A DNA stretch of 64,000 nucleotides from positions 62,001-126,000 of the forward strand of contig NZ_CAJFCN010000012.1 of assembly GCF_904063055.1 (NCBI RefSeq), read 5' to 3'. This DNA comes from Pseudomonas paracarnis (GTDB lineage Bacteria > Pseudomonadota > Gammaproteobacteria > Pseudomonadales > Pseudomonadaceae). Below, piece after piece: positions 7,484 to 15,818 of the stretch (its first letter is position 1; each line of letters opens with the position of its first letter). Position numbers and translations under genes: made by a program. The notes under the pieces are model-generated. The model saw only the letters and a list, made by a program, of their open reading frames with translations, had not been told where the DNA came from and did no database searches.

Positions 7484-8731
7484 ATGACTGACTGTGTATG
7501 TGACGCCGTATCCAACCGCCATCCCGGCGCCTTCTCGGAGGCAGAGCCTGCGGCCCCCGCGTGGATGGCCGTCTTCTCACTGGCAATGGGAGTGTTCGGA
7601 TTACTGACTGCGGAGTACCTTCCGGCCAGTTTGTTAACACTGATGGCGACTGATCTGGGCGTGTCCGAAGCGCTGGCTGGCCAGGCGGTAACGGTGACAG
7701 CAGTGGTAGCGTTGTTCGCCGGTTTGTTGGTGCCAGGCCTGACCCGCGGCATCGACCGACGTTGGGTGTTGCTGGGGTTTTCCACGTTGATGGTTGCCTC
7801 CAATCTGTTGGTCGCCGTTTCTTCCAGCTTCGCGGTGCTGCTGTTGATGCGCATCTTGCTGGGGATTGCCCTGGGCGGGTTCTGGAGCATGGCTGCGGCG
7901 GTGGCGATGCGCTTGGTGCCGAGTGCTTTGTTGCCTCGGGCGCTGTCGATCATTTTCAGTGGGATTGCCATCGGGACGGTCGTTGCCGTGCCACTGGGCA
8001 GCTATCTGGGCGGGCTATACGGCTGGCGCAGCGCGTTCTTTGCAGCGGCGGCGGTAGGCATGGTGACCCTGGCGTTTCAGTCATTGACTTTACCGCGCCT
8101 CGCGCCGCGCCGGCCGGCACGTCTGCGCACGGTTTTCGACGTGTTGCAGCGCCCAGGCATCGCCATGGGGATGTTCGGTTGTGTGCTGGTGCATAGCGGT
8201 CACTTCGCGATGTTCACCTACGTTCGGCCATTTCTTGAAGGTACTACCGGCATCGGCTCGCAAGGGCTGTCGCTGATGTTGCTGGGGTTCGGTGTGGCGA
8301 ACTTCTTCGGCACGCTGTTGGCTGGCAAGCTGCTGGAGCACCGCCCGCTGGCCACTCTGGTGTTAATGCCTGCGCTGGTCGGGGTTGCAGCACTGGCGTT
8401 GGTGCTGTTGCCACCCTCGTTGCCGGGGCAGGCGGTACTGCTGGCAATCTGGGGCTTGGCCTTTGGCGGTGTGCCGGTGGCGTGGTCGAACTGGGTCGCC
8501 AGCGCGGTACCTGACCAGGCGGAAAGCGCCGGGGGTATGGTGGTGGCCTCTGTGCAGTCCGCCATCGCCATGGGCGCCGCCGCTGGCGGTGCAGTGTTCA
8601 GCCTCGGTGGCAGCGCGGGCGTATTTATAGCGGCGGCGGTGCTGATGTTGCTGGCTGCGTGGCTGATTGCGCTGCGTGTCCGGGTGCCTTCTGTCCATGT
8701 CGTCAATGCTGGGAGGGCTAGCGCTCAATAA
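7484..8731 (+). CDS. MFS transporter, DHA1 drug/nucleoside-type exporter
   Basis: 415 residues, with about 12 hydrophobic segments after a polar N-terminus. MFS landmarks: LTRGIDRRWVLL in the loop after helix 2 (motif A region) and RILLGIALGGFWSM in helix 4. The overall pattern (YLPASLLTLMATDLGVSEAL; AVPLGSYLGG) is that of the AraJ/NepI/YdhP branch of DHA1 drug:H+ antiporters. It probably expels a small toxic or metabolic compound; the substrate cannot be read from sequence. It is paired with the divergent AraC regulator. Confidence 0.85.
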   Translation: MTDCVCDAVSNRHPGAFSEAEPAAPAWMAVFSLAMGVFGLLTAEYLPASLLTLMATDLGVSEALAGQAVTVTAVVALFAGLLVPGLTRGIDRRWVLLGFSTLMVASNLLVAVSSSFAVLLLMRILLGIALGGFWSMAAAVAMRLVPSALLPRALSIIFSGIAIGTVVAVPLGSYLGGLYGWRSAFFAAAAVGMVTLAFQSLTLPRLAPRRPARLRTVFDVLQRPGIAMGMFGCVLVHSGHFAMFTYVRPFLEGTTGIGSQGLSLMLLGFGVANFFGTLLAGKLLEHRPLATLVLMPALVGVAALALVLLPPSLPGQAVLLAIWGLAFGGVPVAWSNWVASAVPDQAESAGGMVVASVQSAIAMGAAAGGAVFSLGGSAGVFIAAAVLMLLAAWLIALRVRVPSVHVVNAGRASAQ

Positions 8732-8849
8732 AATGAGCACTATTGAATTTCTAGGTAACCCTTGACAGTCCCCCGTGACCCGCACTCAATCGACCCCGGG
8801 CATCCGAATCGAGGCCATCTGGCACGTCATCTGAAAAGGGACCAAGGGC

Positions 8850-10559
8850 ATGGGCGTTTTCGATTACAAGGGCATGAAGGGCGACCCCGCCAAGGCGCTG
8901 CTGAGCAACGCCTTGGCTTTATCCGAGTACGCGTATGACTCCACCGGCCAACCCCTGGCAACCGGTGGCTGGGCGCCTATCGGTGCGCAGGCCCTGGGCG
9001 TGACGCAGCATGTGGACAAGCAAGGCACCTTCTGGGGCGAGACCGCCTTGGCCCCTTCGGCCAACGTCGAGATTCTGGGGCAGTACGATGGGCTTGGCAG
9101 GCTGATCGCCATGGGGATTGCCTTTCGTGGCACGTCCTTTGGCTTGACCTGGGATGGCGCGGGCGACGTGGCCAGCGACCTGGCGGCCGCAGCACTGCCT
9201 GGATACGCCGCCAATTACGCCAAGTTCGCCTTCAGCGCCTTGCTCGAAAACGTCGCTCGTTACGCCGCGAGCCAGGGCTTGAGCGGTAAGGATATCCTGG
9301 TCACCGGCCATAGCCTCGGCGCACTGGGCGCCAACAGCCTGGCGACCTTGAGCCACGATCACTGGGGCGGCTTTTATCAGGATGCCAACTACGTAACCTT
9401 TGCCTCACCCGCTCAACGCTCGGGTGATACCCCGGTGTTGAATATTGGCTATGAAAATGACCCGGTGTTCAAAGCCATTGATGGCAAAGGCATCAATACC
9501 TCGGCACTCTTCTGGGGCAACGACCGGGGCTGGGATGCGGCCGCCAACAACCTCGTCAGTTTTACCGATAATTACGCGTCGTTCTCGGCACATTTACCTA
9601 ATAGTCTGAATTGGGGCGTGGCCAAGGCTCACTCCCTGGACGGTTACATCCAAGGTTTGGGGCGTATCGCGTCCTCCGAGTTCTACGACCTGACCAGCAA
9701 GGATTCGACCATCGTGGTCTCCAGCCTGACCGAGGCTGCGCGTGAAACCACCTGGGTACAAGACCTGAACCGTTACGCTGAAAAACACACTGGCAATACC
9801 TTCATCCTCGGCACCGAGGGCAACGACCTGCTCAAGGGCGGTGTCGGCAACGACTTCCTGGAAGGCGGCGCCGGTCATGATCGTTTTCGCGATGATGGCG
9901 GCTACAACATCCTGCTGGGCGGGCAGGGCGATAACGTCTTCGAACTGCACAAGCCACTGGCCAGCTTCGGCTTTGCCAACGATGGCGATGGCACGCTCTA
10001 CATCAACGACGCCTATGGCGGCATCAGTATGACCCGCGATATCGGTGCATTGGTGAGCCAAGAGCAGTCCTACATCATGTGGAATTCAATCCCCTGGGGC
10101 ACCCACGACGTCACCTATAACGTAACCGGCCAAGGCCTGCTGGCCGGCACAGCCTTGACGCCCTACACGGCCTCTGCCAACGGCGATGCGCAGGACAATG
10201 TCCTCACCGCTCATGCTGCGGGGGAATGGTTGTTCGGTCTGGGCGGCGACGATCATTTGATCGGTGGGCAGGGTAGTAATGTTTTCGTCGGCGGGGCAGG
10301 CAATGACCTGATGGTGTCGGGCGGGGGCAGCAACACTTTCCTGTTCAACGGCCTCTTTGGCAATGATCGGGTCGAGGGCTACCAGGCCAGCGATAAGCTG
10401 GTGTTCATGGGGATTCCTGACCTGGGCCAGCAATACGATTACCGTTCCCATGTCTCGATGTTCGAGGACAATGCGCTGTTGTCCTTTGGCGACAACTCGG
10501 TGACGTTGGTTGGCGTGAACATGACTCAACTCAATGGTGCAGGCATTTATATTTCCTGA
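8850..10559 (+). CDS. Family I.3 (RTX, type I-secreted) lipase/polyurethanase-like esterase
   Basis: 569 residues with no Sec signal. The start MGVFDYK and the hydrophobic C-terminus GAGIYIS are those of TliA/PueA-type lipases exported by an ABC (type I) system. Catalytic serine is Ser155 in GHSLG, with Asp204 (YENDPVF) and His261 (AKAHSLDGY) as likely partners. Calcium-binding RTX nonapeptides form two blocks (GGVGNDFLEGGAGHDRF; GGDDHLIGGQGSNVFVGGAGND). In the 476- and 617-residue relatives the triad is near 207/255/313; here every member is 51-52 residues earlier, so about 50 residues are missing N-terminal to the serine, where the first lid lies in relatives. No exporter genes are adjacent, so secretion would rely on an Apr/Tli-type exporter elsewhere. 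Confidence 0.9.
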   Translation: MGVFDYKGMKGDPAKALLSNALALSEYAYDSTGQPLATGGWAPIGAQALGVTQHVDKQGTFWGETALAPSANVEILGQYDGLGRLIAMGIAFRGTSFGLTWDGAGDVASDLAAAALPGYAANYAKFAFSALLENVARYAASQGLSGKDILVTGHSLGALGANSLATLSHDHWGGFYQDANYVTFASPAQRSGDTPVLNIGYENDPVFKAIDGKGINTSALFWGNDRGWDAAANNLVSFTDNYASFSAHLPNSLNWGVAKAHSLDGYIQGLGRIASSEFYDLTSKDSTIVVSSLTEAARETTWVQDLNRYAEKHTGNTFILGTEGNDLLKGGVGNDFLEGGAGHDRFRDDGGYNILLGGQGDNVFELHKPLASFGFANDGDGTLYINDAYGGISMTRDIGALVSQEQSYIMWNSIPWGTHDVTYNVTGQGLLAGTALTPYTASANGDAQDNVLTAHAAGEWLFGLGGDDHLIGGQGSNVFVGGAGNDLMVSGGGSNTFLFNGLFGNDRVEGYQASDKLVFMGIPDLGQQYDYRSHVSMFEDNALLSFGDNSVTLVGVNMTQLNGAGIYIS

Positions 10560-10585
10560 ATACCCACACAATGGGCTGTTGAACC

Positions 10586-10710
10586 TGTGGCGAGTGAGCT
10601 TGCTCCCGTGACGGCCCCTCAGCCGACACATACCTACCTGACGCCCCACGGACCAAAATGTGGGAGCTGGCTTGCCTGCGATGGCGGCTGTCAGACCGCC
10701 ACGGGAGCAG
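10586..10710. repeat. REP-type repeat cluster
   Basis: Contains one half-site around TGTGGCGAGTGAGCTTGCTCCCGTG and a second, TGTGGGAGCTGGCTTGCCTGCG, followed by an inverted partner ending CCACGGGAGCAG. These are the fluorescens-group repetitive extragenic palindromes. The cluster sits between the convergent lipase and levansucrase genes. Confidence 0.7.
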
Positions 10711-10766
10711 CGGATATCTACCGCGGGTTTGTCATCGAGCTCAAACCCGCTACCTCATAGCCTCCG

Positions 10767-12041
10767 TTACTTGAGCGTAACGTCGAGCATCGGCGGGATG
10801 TAACCGTAGTCATACTCGGCGACCACGAACGTTTGCTGCCCTTTGATCTTGATGCCCACCGTCGGTGCTTCGGTGCCGCCGATACGGATCTGCGTGCCGG
10901 TGTTGTCGGTCGGTACGCTGTCGATGAAGGAGGTCACCAGGCCGTTGGGCATGACGCAGTGCGAGTAGGTCTGAAACGGTTGGGAGGACGGGTTGCCCAG
11001 TACCAGGCCAGAGCCGTTCAACGGCACATACGGGCCGAACAGCGAATCGGCGACGAATCCGTATACCCCGTCCGGGCCGGTTACACCGTCGGCGTAGGTG
11101 AAGGTGTGGCTGATGGTGAACAGGTAGTACTTGCCGTCCTGGAACACAAAGTGCGGGCGTTCGGTCTGGTCGTTGACGCCGACCGCGGTCAGCAGCGGTG
11201 GCAGCATTTCCCAGTCGTCACCGTCTTCGTCGCGGGCCACGGCGATCCCGACGCAGGCGGTCTGGAAGCGCGAGTTGCCGACTTCTTCATAGCCGGGTGG
11301 CACGTCGCCGATTTCGGCGTTACCGACCTTGTGCGAGCCGCGTTCGCCGGCCACGTTGCCTTCGAACAGCATGTACAGCTTGCCGTCTTTCGGGTCGCGA
11401 AACGGCCATGGATCGCGAAAGCCCCAGAAGGCGTTTTGCGCTTCGGTCTGGTACATCTTGCCGTCCGCCTCGAACAGCGGCTTGACCTTTTCGAAGCCCA
11501 CCAGGCTGACGCCATGCTCGGTGGTCACCACGCGGCCACGCACCTTGACGATGGTCGCGCCGGGCGTGACGGCGGTGTAGTACAGGTCCACTTCGCCTTG
11601 TTCGTTCAGCAGGATCGGTGTGCCAGCCCATTCGCGCACGGTGGGTGAAACCCCTTCAGCCATCACTCGGCCGCCGAGCTTCCAGTCTTTGCCAGTGCGA
11701 GAAAACCAGTAGTACATCTTTGCCCGGCCATGGCGATCGTTCCAGTCGCGGATGACGTCGTAGTTGCCATTCTGATCGAGGTATTGCGGGTCGTTCGGGT
11801 GGCGATCCGCAGTGAGGGTGAAGATCACCGACCAGCCGTCAACGGAGGTGATGTTGCCGTCGATATCACGCAGCGGCATGGTGTCCCAGATAAAAACCTC
11901 GTCACTCAATACCGGGAAGTTCGCACTGACCAGTGGCTGGGTGGTGGTGGGGTCGTCCGCACGCACTTTAAGCGCATCGGCTCGGGTCCACAGGCTGGGT
12001 TGATGGGGTGTTTTTCCAAATTTCGAAGGGGTGTTTTTCAT
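10767..12041 (-). CDS. lsc: Levansucrase (GH68)
   Basis: 424 residues. Levansucrase splits sucrose and builds beta-2,6-fructan (levan), releasing glucose. The GH68 catalytic set is complete: nucleophile Asp53 in IWDTMPLRD, transition-state stabiliser Asp210 in FRDPWPF, acid/base Glu294 in TERPHF. Each is exactly 9 residues before the known Asp62/Asp219/Glu303 of P. syringae Lsc3. There is no Sec signal peptide, which is usual for Pseudomonas levansucrases. The ATG has GAGG six bases upstream. Its promoter carries a LexA-type operator (see 12074-12089). The lipase gene converges from the other side. Confidence 0.96.
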   Translation of the reverse strand: MKNTPSKFGKTPHQPSLWTRADALKVRADDPTTTQPLVSANFPVLSDEVFIWDTMPLRDIDGNITSVDGWSVIFTLTADRHPNDPQYLDQNGNYDVIRDWNDRHGRAKMYYWFSRTGKDWKLGGRVMAEGVSPTVREWAGTPILLNEQGEVDLYYTAVTPGATIVKVRGRVVTTEHGVSLVGFEKVKPLFEADGKMYQTEAQNAFWGFRDPWPFRDPKDGKLYMLFEGNVAGERGSHKVGNAEIGDVPPGYEEVGNSRFQTACVGIAVARDEDGDDWEMLPPLLTAVGVNDQTERPHFVFQDGKYYLFTISHTFTYADGVTGPDGVYGFVADSLFGPYVPLNGSGLVLGNPSSQPFQTYSHCVMPNGLVTSFIDSVPTDNTGTQIRIGGTEAPTVGIKIKGQQTFVVAEYDYGYIPPMLDVTLK

Positions 12042-12073
12042 AGGAAACCTCGTCCATGTAGGGATTCAAGTCA

Positions 12074-12089
12074 CTGTATTTATATACAG
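12074..12089. promoter_or_regulatory. LexA (SOS) box in the levansucrase promoter
   Basis: CTGTATTTATATACAG fits the LexA rule CTGT-N8-ACAG and is one base from the E. coli/Pseudomonas consensus CTGTATATATATACAG. It lies within a longer dyad (TCACTGTAT/ATACAGTGA), 7 bases downstream of the predicted -10 of lsc, covering the likely transcription start, the classic place for a LexA operator. Regulation by LexA is inferred. Confidence 0.72.
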
Positions 12090-12096
12090 TGATTCG

Positions 12097-12125
12097 AATT
12101 TAAAAGACTCGGATCTGTGGGTCAA
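12097..12125 (-). promoter_or_regulatory. Predicted sigma-70 promoter of lsc
   Basis: Minus-strand -35 TTGACC (12125-12120), 17-base spacer, -10 TAAATT (12102-12097). The start codon is 55 bases beyond the -10. A 20-base palindrome AAAATGCATTTATGCATTTT at 12131-12150 lies just upstream of the -35 and may bind an activator. Confidence 0.6.
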
Positions 12126-12246
12126 GGATAAAAATGCATTTATGCATTTTTTGAGTTTTTCATTCAGCTGATACGTTTCACCTTGTCCCGTTTACAGAAG
12201 TTATTCCATTGGCGTGGCGCAGTGATGGCCATGAGCGAGAGGGTGG

Positions 12247-13125
12247 TTAGTTCAAGCCACGCATGAACTGGTCACTGATCAGGTCAGCCAGCATCCGCAC
12301 GGGTTCGGTAAGGCTTTGGCGAGAACGGTGTATGAGTCCGATATCCCGGTGAAAGGTGTGTATGCCCAGATCGAGTGCTCGAACACCCATAGGCCACTCC
12401 GGATCTCTGCACGTTTGCGGCACCAATGCGACGCCTACGCCCTTTTTGACTAATTGAAGGATGGCCTCCAGCTCATCCAGTTCGCACACCTCATGCAGCG
12501 TGAAATGCATCTGCCGCACAAAACGATCAACCTGCCTGCCGCCGAACGATGAGCGGTCATAGCGAATGAAAGGATGGCTGGACAGCAGTGCCGACCAGTC
12601 TTCACCGGGCACTTCGCATGGGACGATCAGCCGGTAGGGCTCCTGCGCCAGAGTCGTCCAGTGCAGGTCACTCTGGAGCGAGAAGGGCGGGCGAATGATG
12701 GTGGCCATGTCGATCTCGCCAGCGTCGACGAGGTTGACCAATTCCATCGACAGCCCTGGAATGACTCGCGTGCGACATTGCGGGCATTGCTGGTGAAACC
12801 TGGCCAGCGATTCGGGCAAATATGAGCGCTGCACCGACGCGATAGCGCCGATAGTCACCCGCTCGTGGGTGGGTTGTCCCATTGTCGAGGAGCCCAGGTT
12901 GTCGTAAAGATTGAGCAATTCCTGAGCTTGCAAGAGTACCTGGTGGCCCATTCTATTGAGATGCGCAGAGCGTCCCTTTCTGTCGAAAATTTCGACGCCC
13001 AGTTCAGCTTCGAGGCGCTGGATTTGCGCGCTCACAGCGGCCTGGGTCAGGCCGATTCTGTTGCCGGCAGCGGCAAAAGTGCCTTCCCGCGCAACAGCGA
13101 TGAGTGTCTTGAGTTCTTTGATCAT
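12247..13125 (-). CDS. LysR-family transcriptional regulator
   Basis: 292 residues. The N-terminal winged helix-turn-helix (about 1-60) has the family pattern: LKTLIAVAREGTFAAAGNRI, LTQAAVSAQIQRLEAELGVE, IFDRKGR. It is followed by the LysR substrate-binding fold (VTIGAIASVQRSYLPESLAR; GVGVALVPQTC). It is transcribed away from the VOC-family gene, with 155 AT-rich bases between the starts, so it probably regulates that gene and perhaps the symporter after it. The effector is unknown. Confidence 0.9.
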   Translation of the reverse strand: MIKELKTLIAVAREGTFAAAGNRIGLTQAAVSAQIQRLEAELGVEIFDRKGRSAHLNRMGHQVLLQAQELLNLYDNLGSSTMGQPTHERVTIGAIASVQRSYLPESLARFHQQCPQCRTRVIPGLSMELVNLVDAGEIDMATIIRPPFSLQSDLHWTTLAQEPYRLIVPCEVPGEDWSALLSSHPFIRYDRSSFGGRQVDRFVRQMHFTLHEVCELDELEAILQLVKKGVGVALVPQTCRDPEWPMGVRALDLGIHTFHRDIGLIHRSRQSLTEPVRMLADLISDQFMRGLN

Positions 13126-13280
13126 TCATAAATATTAATTGTGTTTCTAAGAAATATATATTGATTTTTATGTTGGGTTTTCCGTCCTACGATGTTTTCC
13201 ATTCCCGCCAACGGCTGAGCCAAGCGAGGCAATGACGGGGGAATGTTCGCCAAACCCACAAAAAAAGCACTGGAGATCTG

Positions 13281-13706
13281 ATGAGCCTCTCGCCATTCCA
13301 CCTCGCAATACCTGTTTACGACTTGGCTTCAACACGGACCTTCTACGGTGAGGTTTTTGGTTTAGAAGAAGGGCGGTCCAGCACTCAATGGGTCGATTTC
13401 AATTTCTATGGTCATCAACTGGTGATTCACGAGCATCCCAAAACCGCCTCTCAAGAAAGTGTTCATAGCAATCCGGTCGATGGTCATGATGTTCCTGTTC
13501 CGCACTTCGGCATCATTCTGGGTTGGGAGCAATGGGAAGCGCTGGCCGAGCGACTGAAGTCGTTTGGTACCGAATTTGTGATCGAACCGTACATTCGTTT
13601 CAAAGGTCAGGTTGGCGAGCAAGCCACCATGTTCCTGTTTGATCCTTGCGGCAATGCTCTTGAATTCAAGGCGTTCAAGGATATGGGCCAGCTCTTCGCG
13701 AAATAA
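13281..13706 (+). CDS. VOC-family (glyoxalase-fold) protein
   Basis: 141 residues. The fold starts with LSPFHLAIPVYDLASTRTFY and carries possible metal ligands His8, His78 (HFGIIL) and Glu130 (GNALEFKAF), in the usual vicinal-oxygen-chelate order. Such proteins are lyases, isomerases or dioxygenases; the reaction here is not known. GGAG precedes the ATG. It stands between the divergent LysR gene and a dicarboxylate-type symporter, which suggests a small catabolic unit. Confidence 0.85.
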   Translation: MSLSPFHLAIPVYDLASTRTFYGEVFGLEEGRSSTQWVDFNFYGHQLVIHEHPKTASQESVHSNPVDGHDVPVPHFGIILGWEQWEALAERLKSFGTEFVIEPYIRFKGQVGEQATMFLFDPCGNALEFKAFKDMGQLFAK

Positions 13707-13711
13707 GAACA

Positions 13712-13740
13712 CCCATGGCACAGCTGAGCTGTGCCATGGG
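13712..13740. terminator. Perfect palindrome between VOC and symporter genes
   Basis: 14-bp arms (CCCATGGCACAGCT/AGCTGTGCCATGGG) around a single G, just after the VOC stop codon. There is no U-tract, so it could be a weak terminator or mRNA-stabilising hairpin. Confidence 0.5.
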
Positions 13741-13818
13741 GGCTCACGTGAGCTGCAAGCTCATGACTCTAGCAACTGCTGATAACGCAGACCTTTCATT
13801 CCAACAAGAAGGCTAGAC

Positions 13819-15075
13819 ATGAAACGTATTCCCTTGGTGTGGCAAATCGTTGCCGGGCTGTCGCTTGGCGTGCTTGTCGGTTGGTACTTCAATACCCATC
13901 CGCTCTATCAGGCATGGGTCAGCGTGCAGGTTCTGAAACCGCTTGGTGACATCTTTATCAAGATGATGAAGATGGTCGTTGTGCCAATCGTGTTCTGCTG
14001 CATGATTCTGGGCATTGCAGGTGGCCCAGACAGCAAGTCATTTGGCCGCATGGGTGTGCGCTCGCTCGGTTATTTCTTTGCGATTACCGCGCTGGCCGTC
14101 GTCATAGGCTTGTGTTTCGCAAATCTCTTCGAACCGGGAACAGGTACCGATATTTCCGGTGTTTCGCACGGTGCCGCATCCATCACGCTGGAGCCGCCGA
14201 AAGGAGCGCTGGTAATATTGCAGAACATCGTGCCCGATAACGTATTGGCTGCGATGTCCGAGGGGAAATTGCTGTCGGTGTTGTTTTTTGCCGTGCTGTT
14301 CGGCTTGGCATTGAACGCCTTGCCGAAAGAGAAAAACGCACCGGTCATCGCACTGCTTCAAAGTGTTTGCGATGCGATGTTCAAGGTTGTCTCCATGGTT
14401 ATGGCTTATGCGCCTGTGGGTGTGTTCGGCATGATCGGCGCGACCGTGGCGACGTTTGGTTTCGCTTCTTTGTTGCCATTGCTCAAGTTGATTGGTGTTG
14501 TGTACCTGGCGCTGATTGTTTTTGCGTTGGTGGTACTTGGCGGTATTTGTTACTTGATAGGCGAAAACATTTTCAAGTTGATCGGGTACTTGCGCGATGA
14601 GTTGATGCTCGCCTTCTCAAGTGCCGCCTCAGCCGCAGTGATGCCGCAGTTGATGACAAAGATGGAAAGTTACGGCGTGCCGCGTCGGATCGTCAGCTTC
14701 GTGGTGCCGGTGGGGTATGCGTTCAACCTCGATGGTGCGTCGATTTTTCTTGGGGTGGCGACGATCTTTGTCGCGCAACTCCATGGCATCGACCTGTCGT
14801 TATCCCAGCAGATCCTGTTGGTGGTGACCATGGTGCTGACTTCCAAGGGCGCAGCAGGGGTGCCAGGTTTCGCCATCATCATCTTGTCAGCGACATTGGC
14901 CTCAGCAGGTCTTCCACTGGAAGGCGTCGCGTTGATCGCTGGCATTTTCAGGATCATCGACAGTGGTACCACTACGTTGAACGTGTTGGGCAATGCCATT
15001 GCGCCGTTAGTCATCGCCAAGTGGGAAAAGGTCGAGCTCAGACCTTCAACGGATTATCCAGCCGCACGGGCCTAG
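13819..15075 (+). CDS. Dicarboxylate/amino acid:cation symporter (DAACS/SDF family)
   Basis: 418 residues, an inner-membrane carrier of the GltP/DctA fold. It shows the N-terminal helices (FIKMMKMVVVPIVFCCMILG), the serine-rich hairpin tip HP1 (AFSSAASAAVMPQLMTKME), helix 7 (VGYAFNLDGASIFL), HP2 (SKGAAGVPGFAIIILSA) and helix 8 substrate motif (IDSGTTTLNVLGNAIA). It probably imports a C4-dicarboxylate or acidic amino acid with H+ or Na+. Helix 8 reads DSGTTTLNVLGN, where DctA and GltP differ, so the exact substrate is open. It follows the VOC gene on the same strand. Confidence 0.88.
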   Translation: MKRIPLVWQIVAGLSLGVLVGWYFNTHPLYQAWVSVQVLKPLGDIFIKMMKMVVVPIVFCCMILGIAGGPDSKSFGRMGVRSLGYFFAITALAVVIGLCFANLFEPGTGTDISGVSHGAASITLEPPKGALVILQNIVPDNVLAAMSEGKLLSVLFFAVLFGLALNALPKEKNAPVIALLQSVCDAMFKVVSMVMAYAPVGVFGMIGATVATFGFASLLPLLKLIGVVYLALIVFALVVLGGICYLIGENIFKLIGYLRDELMLAFSSAASAAVMPQLMTKMESYGVPRRIVSFVVPVGYAFNLDGASIFLGVATIFVAQLHGIDLSLSQQILLVVTMVLTSKGAAGVPGFAIIILSATLASAGLPLEGVALIAGIFRIIDSGTTTLNVLGNAIAPLVIAKWEKVELRPSTDYPAARA

Positions 15076-15141
15076 TCGTTTGCAGGAGCAACGATAGGCG
15101 AGAACGCAGGAGGTCATTCGTCAGGTATTGCTAATGTTTTG

Positions 15142-15156
15142 TAGACGACCGGTCTA
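15142..15156. promoter_or_regulatory. NemR-type operator in front of the TetR gene
   Basis: TAGACGACCGGTCTA, with arms TAGAC/GTCTA, lies 24 bases before the TetR start. The same 15 bases recur at 15787-15801 in front of the flavin reductase gene. It resembles the TAGACC...GGTCTA box of E. coli NemR, so autoregulation is likely. Confidence 0.8.
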
Positions 15157-15179
15157 GTTTTGGATAGGCTCTCGTCATT

Positions 15180-15761
15180 ATGAAAAAATCTAATCTGGAC
15201 ATGCGACAGCACATCATCGATGTAGCGAAGACACTGATGACCCACAAGGGCTATACCGCCGTCGGTCTTATGGAAGTATTAACGACGGCGGGCGTGCCCA
15301 AGGGCTCGTTTTATCACTACTTCCGCTCCAAGGAGGAGTTCGGCCAGGCACTACTGGAAGAGTATTTCCAAGAGTATATCGGTCGGGTAGACATCGTCAT
15401 GGCAGCGCAAGGGACTGGCGCCGAGCGGCTGATTGGCTACCTGAGTTACTGGGCGAAGACACAGGCGTTCGATCATCCCGAGGAGAAATGCCTGGTGGTG
15501 AAACTCGGCGCAGAAGTGTGTGACCTCTCGGAGGACATGCGCAGCGTACTTGAAGAGGGCACCGCACTGATTATCCAGAGGATCACCCGGTGTGTTGAAC
15601 AGGGGATGGCCGATGGCTCCATCACGTCGACCCAGAACGCCGAGACATTGGCTGAATCGTTGTATCAACTGTGGCTTGGGGCTTCACTGTTAGTGAAGGT
15701 GCGAAACACAACGGCTGCTTTCGAAACAGCGCTGAACACGAGTAAGCGCCTGCTGGCATAG
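15180..15761 (+). CDS. nemR: TetR-family repressor, NemR-like
   Basis: 193 residues. The N-terminal helix-turn-helix (about 10-55) includes LMEVLTTAGVPKGSFYHYFR and SKEEFG. The C-terminal domain carries EEKCLVVKLGAEVCDLSEDM; Cys104 matches the redox-sensing Cys106 of E. coli NemR, the repressor that releases DNA on reaction with electrophiles (bleach, quinones, aldehydes). Identical operators lie before this gene and before the nemA-like gene, 58 bases downstream, so it should repress both. I use the symbol because sequence, operator and partner gene all agree. Confidence 0.82.
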   Translation: MKKSNLDMRQHIIDVAKTLMTHKGYTAVGLMEVLTTAGVPKGSFYHYFRSKEEFGQALLEEYFQEYIGRVDIVMAAQGTGAERLIGYLSYWAKTQAFDHPEEKCLVVKLGAEVCDLSEDMRSVLEEGTALIIQRITRCVEQGMADGSITSTQNAETLAESLYQLWLGASLLVKVRNTTAAFETALNTSKRLLA

Positions 15762-15786
15762 GGGCGTTTTTTTTTTACCACTTTAC

Positions 15787-15801
15787 TAGACGACCGGTCT
15801 A
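15787..15801. promoter_or_regulatory. Second NemR-type operator, in front of nemA
   Basis: Same 15-base palindrome as at 15142 (TAGACGACCGGTCTA), 17 bases before the ATG of the flavin reductase. Its placement between the tetR and nemA genes implies that nemA has its own regulated promoter. Confidence 0.8.
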
Positions 15802-15818
15802 ATTTATCGAGAGGCTTT

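Noticed and set aside
12131..12150. Second LexA-like site (AAAATGCATTTATGCATTTT)
   Set aside because: Palindromic but lacks CTGT/ACAG, so not a LexA box.
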